From contig JAIPMN010019733.1 of assembly GCA_020650975.1 (NCBI GenBank), positions 1 through 52,127 on the forward strand: a stretch of 52,127 nt of DNA, written 5' to 3'. Numbering within the stretch: position 1 is the first letter of the stretch; each line of letters begins with the position of its first letter. Below the pieces are notes generated by a model, which saw only the letters and a program-made list of their open reading frames with translations, was not told where the DNA came from and made no database searches. This document shows, in pieces, positions 49,401-52,127 of the stretch. Position numbers and translations under genes: made by a program. This DNA comes from Apostichopus californicus. Lineage: Eukaryota; Echinodermata; Holothuroidea; Aspidochirotida; Stichopodidae.

Positions 49401-50869
49401 GTACAGTTGCAATAGTTAAATGGTTGCTTGTATAAATGAGATCCTTAAAAAAAAGAAACTGTTTAACACTAAAGCTAAAACTAGAAAATTAGGAAAATGA
49501 ATGCATTGTTTGTTTCTTGAGTTACTAGAATATCATGAAGTGTTTATTTGTTAAGTTCAGGTAAGTTTACTTACATCTTTTTGTTCAGGTGAGTCCTTCT
49601 GGGCCTTGAATGCTGCATTAACCCAGTCTTTCACATCAAAGTTATCATCAAGAAACTTTGAAAAGTCCTATTCGCGGAGAATGAAAAGATGGTTGCATAA
49701 GTTTGTTCTATAATGATATACAATTACTAATTGTCACAAATATCTACATTTTGGGTTTTAACTTTGTAACATACTACTTAAGAATTGGAATTGTCACAAC
49801 CCAACTAAGGCATCTATTACTTATAACCTATTTACTGTAAAGACAATAATGAACAATCATACACAGAAAAGTTGGTACCCAGCAAGTCTGATGTCAATTT
49901 TTTACTTGTTTAACAGAAGGTTGAACCAATATTAACCACTCCAGGTGATGTTTGCAGGCTAAGGAAACAGAATACCTCTAGAGGTAATTCATCTCTGCTG
50001 AAAGGGTTGAGTACGGTATCACCCGGTTGTGGCAAACTCAACATAAAATGAATATTTACCAGAGCCAAGGCAAATTTCAAAACTTGTTTAACAGCCTCAC
50101 ATTGATTTGAAGTCATACTTAAAGAACACTAACAAGTCTCCCAATGTGTTTTGCACAAAAGTGGAGACAAGAGGTGATGTAAATTTGCAAAGCTATGCCC
50201 AAATCATCACTACCAATGTAACTTCTTTTGCTTGTGTTAGCTTTGTTAAATTTGCTGGACTGTTATTTGTGTGTGTCTAGTGAGATGAATGAGAGTATTA
50301 TCCCAAAATTATTCTTGCCAAACGTTCTAATTATTAAAACAAAGGATAGATTTAAAATCATCCAAGTGAATTTCAGATGCAATCTGCTCATTTCAAATTG
50401 TTTTCATAATAATACATCCCAGTGTGCCGCCATTTTTAGGAAGAAACTGCCACATAAATTGCCCAGAATTTTCTCAAAATGTGAAAAAAGGCCTAATTGT
50501 TTACCCTAACTTAGAATAGGTGTGCATGTTGTCAACATATTGCAAAGGTTTGGCTAGATATGAAAAAATGAGAGAAATTTATTCAGCGATGCCTTAACTT
50601 TGCCAGTTCAAATTCTTAAGTGCATCATAATTGGAGTAACAATGCTACTACTTGTCGCGATTGATACTTGGTAATAACCAAAGAGTCTAGAATCTTTTGG
50701 TAGTATCCTTTTACGAATTTAAGTACAGTAGTTGCTCGGTGTAGCGGAACTAGGCAATTCACACACAACTTGAGTTCCTACATGAACTTTAGTTTAGACC
50801 TACACCAAAATTTCGAGGAGCACAGTGAAATTCGGTCAGTTTATCTTCCAATTAAGAAATATTTACCAT
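34365..50869 (-). CDS. COG7: COG7, conserved oligomeric Golgi complex subunit 7 (24 coding exons, complete)
   Basis: Subunit of the lobe-B half of the COG complex, which tethers retrograde vesicles at the Golgi and keeps glycosylation enzymes in place. Coding exons: 50867-50869, 49575-49667, 48980-49024, 48526-48666, 48188-48277, 47697-47765, 47186-47221, 46380-46500, 45877-45959, 45521-45631, 44890-45042, 43966-44017, 43228-43355, 42117-42191, 41410-41475, 40905-41067, 40448-40571, 39750-39847, 39443-39573, 38642-38719, 37679-37793, 37083-37220, 36439-36529, 34365-34443. Every junction is in phase, giving 760 residues against 770 in human. Landmarks: [15 protein letters not shown] at the N-terminus, the [10 protein letters not shown] coiled-coil start, [45 protein letters not shown], and the C-terminus GAMRSSQES (human TMRSVNY). 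The N-terminal 150 residues are coiled coil. Introns not listed separately (36530-37082, 37221-37678, 38720-39442, 41476-42116 and others) hold only the repeats noted here. Confidence 0.97.
34720..35685. repeat. 15-bp minisatellite array, about 64 units, in COG7 intron 23
   Basis: The unit AGTATAACACAACAG varies at CAA/CGA/CCA and CAG/TAG positions. Occasional longer (AATAAGGGTATAAC) and 12-bp (ACCAGAGTATAA) units occur. Because 15 is divisible by three and the unit has no stop on the minus strand, all three minus frames stay open for over 320 codons; these are not proteins. The block from about 35293 is partly repeated from about 35485, giving a higher-order period near 193 bp. Confidence 0.95.
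35686..36438. other. Rest of COG7 intron 23
   Basis: AT-rich palindromic sequence around 35889-35935, and a C run of about 13 at 36235-36248 preceded by GGAAGCCCAGATT, probably an interspersed-repeat end. The open stretch at 35968-36222 has no recognisable content. Confidence 0.55.
36439..36529 (-). CDS. COG7: COG7 exon 23 (residues 705-735)
   Basis: CAG acceptor, GTGAGT donor. [20 protein letters not shown] corresponds to human [20 protein letters not shown]. Confidence 0.94.
37083..37220 (-). CDS. COG7: COG7 exon 22 (residues 659-705)
   Basis: CAG acceptor, GTAAGG donor. [20 protein letters not shown] and [19 protein letters not shown] are very close to human. Confidence 0.96.
37679..37793 (-). 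CDS. COG7: COG7 exon 21 (residues 621-659)
   Basis: CAG acceptor, GTATGT donor. [15 protein letters not shown] and GRLPYPPE follow human IGQYIMSLPLNLEPF and GKLPFPPE. Confidence 0.96.
38010..38641 (+). mobile_element. 5'-truncated non-LTR retrotransposon (CR1/L2-like LINE), antisense in COG7 intron 20
   Basis: The plus strand encodes the C-terminal part of a LINE reverse-transcriptase [23 protein letters not shown], then [38 protein letters not shown] and [14 protein letters not shown], ending at the stop after 38528. One in-frame TGA (38139-38141) interrupts it; otherwise the frame is intact, so it is fairly young. The 3' UTR ends in GCGCTTTATAAGAACTG and an (ATT)n tail, the usual CR1/L2-type end. 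The tail touches the donor of COG7 exon 20. Confidence 0.88.
38642..38719 (-). CDS. COG7: COG7 exon 20 (residues 595-620)
   Basis: CAG acceptor. The GTAAAA donor is followed at once by the (ATT)n tail of an antisense [21 protein letters not shown] matches human TDELPAFSLTPLEYISN. Confidence 0.95.
39443..39573 (-). CDS. COG7: COG7 exon 19 (residues 551-594)
   Basis: TAG acceptor, GTATGG donor. [20 protein letters not shown] matches human [20 protein letters not shown]. Confidence 0.95.
39750..39847 (-). CDS. COG7: COG7 exon 18 (residues 518-551)
   Basis: CAG acceptor and a GTTGGT donor. [20 protein letters not shown] corresponds to human [20 protein letters not shown]. Confidence 0.93.
40316..40381. 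repeat. (TCTGTCTATCTG)n microsatellite
   Basis: Regular TCTG/TATC repeats in COG7 intron 17. Confidence 0.93.
40448..40571 (-). CDS. COG7: COG7 exon 17 (residues 477-518)
   Basis: CAG acceptor, GTAAGA donor. [19 protein letters not shown] follows human GELLRHCGDFEQQLANRIL. A Ser/Pro/Met-rich linker ends the exon. Confidence 0.94.
40905..41067 (-). CDS. COG7: COG7 exon 16 (residues 423-477)
   Basis: CAG acceptor, GTACGA donor. [15 protein letters not shown] and [17 protein letters not shown] match human SLFAKYVSDFTSTLQ and EDWTAFQNSIRIIATCG. Confidence 0.95.
41410..41475 (-). CDS. COG7: COG7 exon 15 (residues 401-422)
   Basis: CAG acceptor, GTATCC donor. [19 protein letters not shown] is nearly human RCVRFTNGLGTCGLLSALK. 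Confidence 0.96.
41560..41795. repeat. Degenerate tandem repeat, unit about 45 bp
   Basis: Recurring TTACCATGCAAACTAACATT and TTACCATGTAAAATTGCATT blocks, about five copies, in COG7 intron 14. Confidence 0.75.
42117..42191 (-). CDS. COG7: COG7 exon 14 (residues 376-400)
   Basis: TAG acceptor, GTAAAG donor. [20 protein letters not shown] matches human [20 protein letters not shown]. Confidence 0.94.
42192..43227. other. COG7 intron 13, nothing further recognised
   Basis: C run at about 42366-42387 and a short direct repeat GTCACTTTTTAA/CTGTGATGTCAC at 42457-42501. No coding similarity. Confidence 0.6.
43228..43355 (-). CDS. COG7: COG7 exon 13 (residues 333-375)
   Basis: CAG acceptor, GTATCG donor. 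[20 protein letters not shown] lies in the region of human AVYDPYKPYQLKYGDMEE. Conservation is moderate but the phase fit is exact. Confidence 0.85.
43966..44017 (-). CDS. COG7: COG7 exon 12 (residues 316-333)
   Basis: CAG acceptor, GTGAGT donor, 52 bp reading [17 protein letters not shown]. It aligns with the human LTRLLEFYDATAHF region; phase 1 out fits exon 13. Confidence 0.85.
44079..44397. repeat. Tandem duplication of about 152 bp plus a partial third copy, COG7 intron 11
   Basis: Copies start at CCCACCTCTGACACCATGCA (44079 and 44231) and both contain TGGTGACTCGGAGAATG. A third start, CCCACAGCTGACACCATG, is at 44380. Copies differ at a few per cent of bases and by small gaps. Confidence 0.88.
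44890..45042 (-). CDS. COG7: COG7 exon 11 (residues 265-315)
   Basis: CAG acceptor, GTAACT donor. [19 protein letters not shown] and [10 protein letters not shown] match human IQWATQVFQKPHEVVMVLL and LMPSLPSCLS. Confidence 0.94.
45521..45631 (-). CDS. COG7: COG7 exon 10 (residues 228-264)
   Basis: AAG acceptor, GTAAGA donor. [20 protein letters not shown] lies in a less conserved Gln-rich part, with [12 protein letters not shown] like human LYDALLGAWHTQ. Confidence 0.9.
45877..45959 (-). CDS. COG7: COG7 exon 9 (residues 200-227)
   Basis: TAG acceptor, GTATTT donor. [20 protein letters not shown] follows human [20 protein letters not shown]. Confidence 0.93.
46380..46500 (-). CDS. COG7: COG7 exon 8 (residues 160-200)
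   Basis: CAG acceptor, GTGAGT donor. [20 protein letters not shown] is almost the human sequence. It ends one base into a Glu codon. Confidence 0.96.
46501..47185. other. COG7 intron 7 with two head-to-head tRNA-like SINE heads
   Basis: On the minus strand, about 46660-46740, GAGTCTCGCATCTGAC and CAGTTCAAATCC resemble an anticodon arm and B box. On the plus strand, 46745-46812, TAACTCAGTTGGTAGAGC is an A box and GGTGCAATTC a decayed B box. Neither is a functional tRNA. Confidence 0.5.
46745..46812 (+). mobile_element. tRNA-derived SINE head
   Basis: GGATAACTCAGTTGGTAGAGC matches the D-arm/A box of many tRNAs, and GGTGCAATTC lies at B-box distance (46801-46810). Stems are disrupted. Confidence 0.5.
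47186..47221 (-). CDS. COG7: COG7 exon 7, 36-bp microexon-like (residues 148-159)
   Basis: TAG acceptor, GTGAGT donor. [12 protein letters not shown] corresponds to human ISAKLTGMQNSL. It was found only by homology and phase. Confidence 0.88.
47697..47765 (-). CDS. COG7: COG7 exon 6 (residues 125-147)
   Basis: CAG acceptor, GTAAGT donor. [20 protein letters not shown] matches human [20 protein letters not shown]. Confidence 0.95.
48188..48277 (-). CDS. COG7: COG7 exon 5 (residues 95-124)
   Basis: CAG acceptor, GTGAGA donor. [20 protein letters not shown] corresponds to human [20 protein letters not shown]. Confidence 0.95.
48526..48666 (-). CDS. COG7: COG7 exon 4, coiled coil (residues 48-94)
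   Basis: CAG acceptor, GTAAAT donor. [20 protein letters not shown] and FLKEQM match human with few changes. Confidence 0.97.
48980..49024 (-). CDS. COG7: COG7 exon 3 (residues 33-47)
   Basis: A 45-bp exon, CAG to GTAAGT, encoding [15 protein letters not shown], identical in core to human [13 protein letters not shown]. Confidence 0.95.
49195..49240 (+). mobile_element. tRNA-like 3' half, probable SINE remnant
   Basis: GGACTCGTAACCCAGAGGTC looks like an anticodon arm with a CGT triplet, followed by a perfect B box GGTTCAAATCC at 49223-49233. No matching 5' half was found. Confidence 0.45.
49575..49667 (-). CDS. COG7: COG7 exon 2 (residues 2-32)
   Basis: TAG acceptor, GTAAGT donor. [20 protein letters not shown] is nearly identical to the human N-terminus. 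Confidence 0.96.
49668..50866. other. COG7 intron 1, no further assigned feature
   Basis: An open stretch at 49910-50116 on the gene strand (with [19 protein letters not shown]) is not recognisable and does not extend COG7. The plus-strand stretch at 50228-50509 is also unassigned. Confidence 0.55.
50867..50869 (-). CDS. COG7: COG7 first coding exon: start codon only
   Basis: Exon 2 begins directly with codon 2 (Asp-Phe-Ser, human MDFSKFL), so the Met must come from an upstream exon. At 50869-50867 an ATG is followed at once by a GTAAAT donor. An in-frame TAG lies seven codons upstream. Joined to exon 2 it gives MDFSKFL exactly. No transcript evidence was available. Confidence 0.65.
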
Positions 50870-52127
50870 ATTGATCACAGCAGAGGGCTAGAGAAGAAAT
50901 TTACATTTCCCTTCAGGTTGAAATTAATGGTAATGTCATTGATGATGTGGAGCGTTTGTCAACGTTACTCGCACTCGCAATAAATTGAATGCATACGCAA
51001 CGTCAATATTACATTTCAGCGCTGACTTTCAAACACTTTGTGAATGCTACATTTGACTAAGGAATGCCGTTTGAAACTGTAAAAGTCAGACTATAAGTGA
51101 AAACCATACCTGGCATAAACTAATATTTTTTCTTATTAATGTTACTATTTACATATTACACTCGTAACCTTCTTTGAGGAATGAACTGAGAAGAAATTAA
51201 ATTGAAAAGTGGAAAAGTGTGTTTCACAGCTGATAAAAATAGACAGTAATGTTTTACCATGATAATGTACAAATACTTTAGTATATTGATGTTGTCCTGT
51301 CACAATATATGTAGGGACAGTTTTCATTCAGGAGGCTATGGCAATCTTTCCTTCACACTGATGACATTTTTTCGTATGGTTTCTTAAAGCACTGCTGACA
51401 GATGATAATGTCCGCAATGTTCTTCCGTGTAGCGAAGAGCTAGATGGAAAAAAGTGAATTTCTTTCAAATCTTTTGAACCAACATGAACGTTTCAACCCC
51501 TGTGCAGACTTAGGCCAATACGAAATGTTTTGCAATTGCTTAAATTGCAAAACACATGGGAATGACGATACAGCTAGGCATGGGTGGGGTGGGGTGGGGG
51601 GGGGGTCGGAGGGTAAGTAATGGCAATAGCGGCAATATATTATAATAATCCAAATCCAATGAGACCCTACTTCCCTACACTACACCGGTAATGTATAGGT
51701 ATTCGCAAATAGCCGAATCGATAGGGTTAGTCTTAACCCAAGGCAACTTAAATATAGGGTCATAGTATAACCAGGGACTGAGCTCCAATTGAGGTTCGTG
51801 GCGTCTAGTCTCTGAAGCACCCCGATAAAGTATATATGACGGCTGACCCGAGGTTGGTCTTTCATGTGAAAGGTTCATCTCGAATGTATAATTCTTCGGA
51901 GTAAAATTTACATTGTCTAGCCGACGCCTCTTCCATTGTATTATGTAAAGATAGTATGGTGCCCACTTAACTTTAAAGTGTGGATACTTGTTTGATATGA
52001 TGTTGCGAACCTCTCGTTAAATATGAATTAACCAGTACCATCCAGTGGATTTTTTCTACGGACGTCCAAGAATAAGCATAGGGTATAGTCCGGGAGGGGT
52101 GGGGGGGGGGGGTGTTAGAATAGTTAT
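50870..52127. other. Upstream of COG7: presumed 5' UTR and promoter, then unassigned sequence
   Basis: The COG7 transcript should start within a few hundred bases above 50870; I saw no TATA box in good position. A G run lies at about 51588-51606 and another near the right edge. Two overlapping minus-strand open stretches at 51675-51878 have no recognised content. Confidence 0.5.

Noticed and set aside
49910..50116. COG7 alternative N-terminal exon
   Set aside because: The frame ends in a stop before any usable donor and shows no similarity to COG7; exon 2 already follows a plausible ATG exon.
51675..51878. Two overlapping minus-strand reading frames at the right edge
   Set aside because: No recognisable protein and both frames are open over the same bases, which is common in short stretches.

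Overview
This is a nuclear genome window from an animal. Genes are split by many introns with GT-AG borders, intergenic DNA is AT-rich, and there are minisatellites, C/G homopolymers, a LINE fragment, a MITE and tRNA-like SINE heads. All three recognised genes are animal housekeeping or membrane-trafficking genes. Frequent TAGGCC-type words in non-coding DNA and the moderate intron sizes suggest a marine invertebrate deuterostome, possibly an echinoderm. That is an impression from base composition, not a proven assignment.

Layout. (1) Minus strand, 2600-20398: ten exons of a six-transmembrane glycerophosphodiester phosphodiesterase of the GDPD2/4/5 (GDE2) family. They give 383 residues in one continuous frame; the C-terminal part lies beyond the left edge. 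Its 7.1 kb sixth intron holds a 63-bp minisatellite and two unassigned membrane-type open stretches. (2) Plus strand, 25504-31099: a complete ATP6AP2 gene ((pro)renin receptor, V-ATPase accessory protein 2), 8 exons and 349 residues, with a CLEAR-like E-box about 35 bp before the start codon. (3) Minus strand, 34365-50869: a complete COG7 gene (Golgi tethering complex), 24 coding exons and 760 residues, with a 15-bp minisatellite in the last intron and a 5'-truncated LINE against one splice donor. GDE and ATP6AP2 are divergent; ATP6AP2 and COG7 are convergent.

Functionally the three genes share only a secretory/endomembrane theme: V-ATPase assembly, Golgi retrograde tethering, and a multipass ecto-phosphodiesterase family that releases GPI-linked proteins in vertebrates. 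Nothing suggests a cluster acting as one pathway. I found no convincing novel system. The points most worth checking are the Arg-to-Lys change in the GDE catalytic signature, the COG7 start codon alone at an exon end, the LINE tail next to a splice donor, a 300-bp hAT-like MITE with an 8-bp target duplication, and possible alternative exons of the GDE gene. All splice sites were read by eye and checked by reading-frame phase and by remembered similarity to the human proteins; no alignment program was run.
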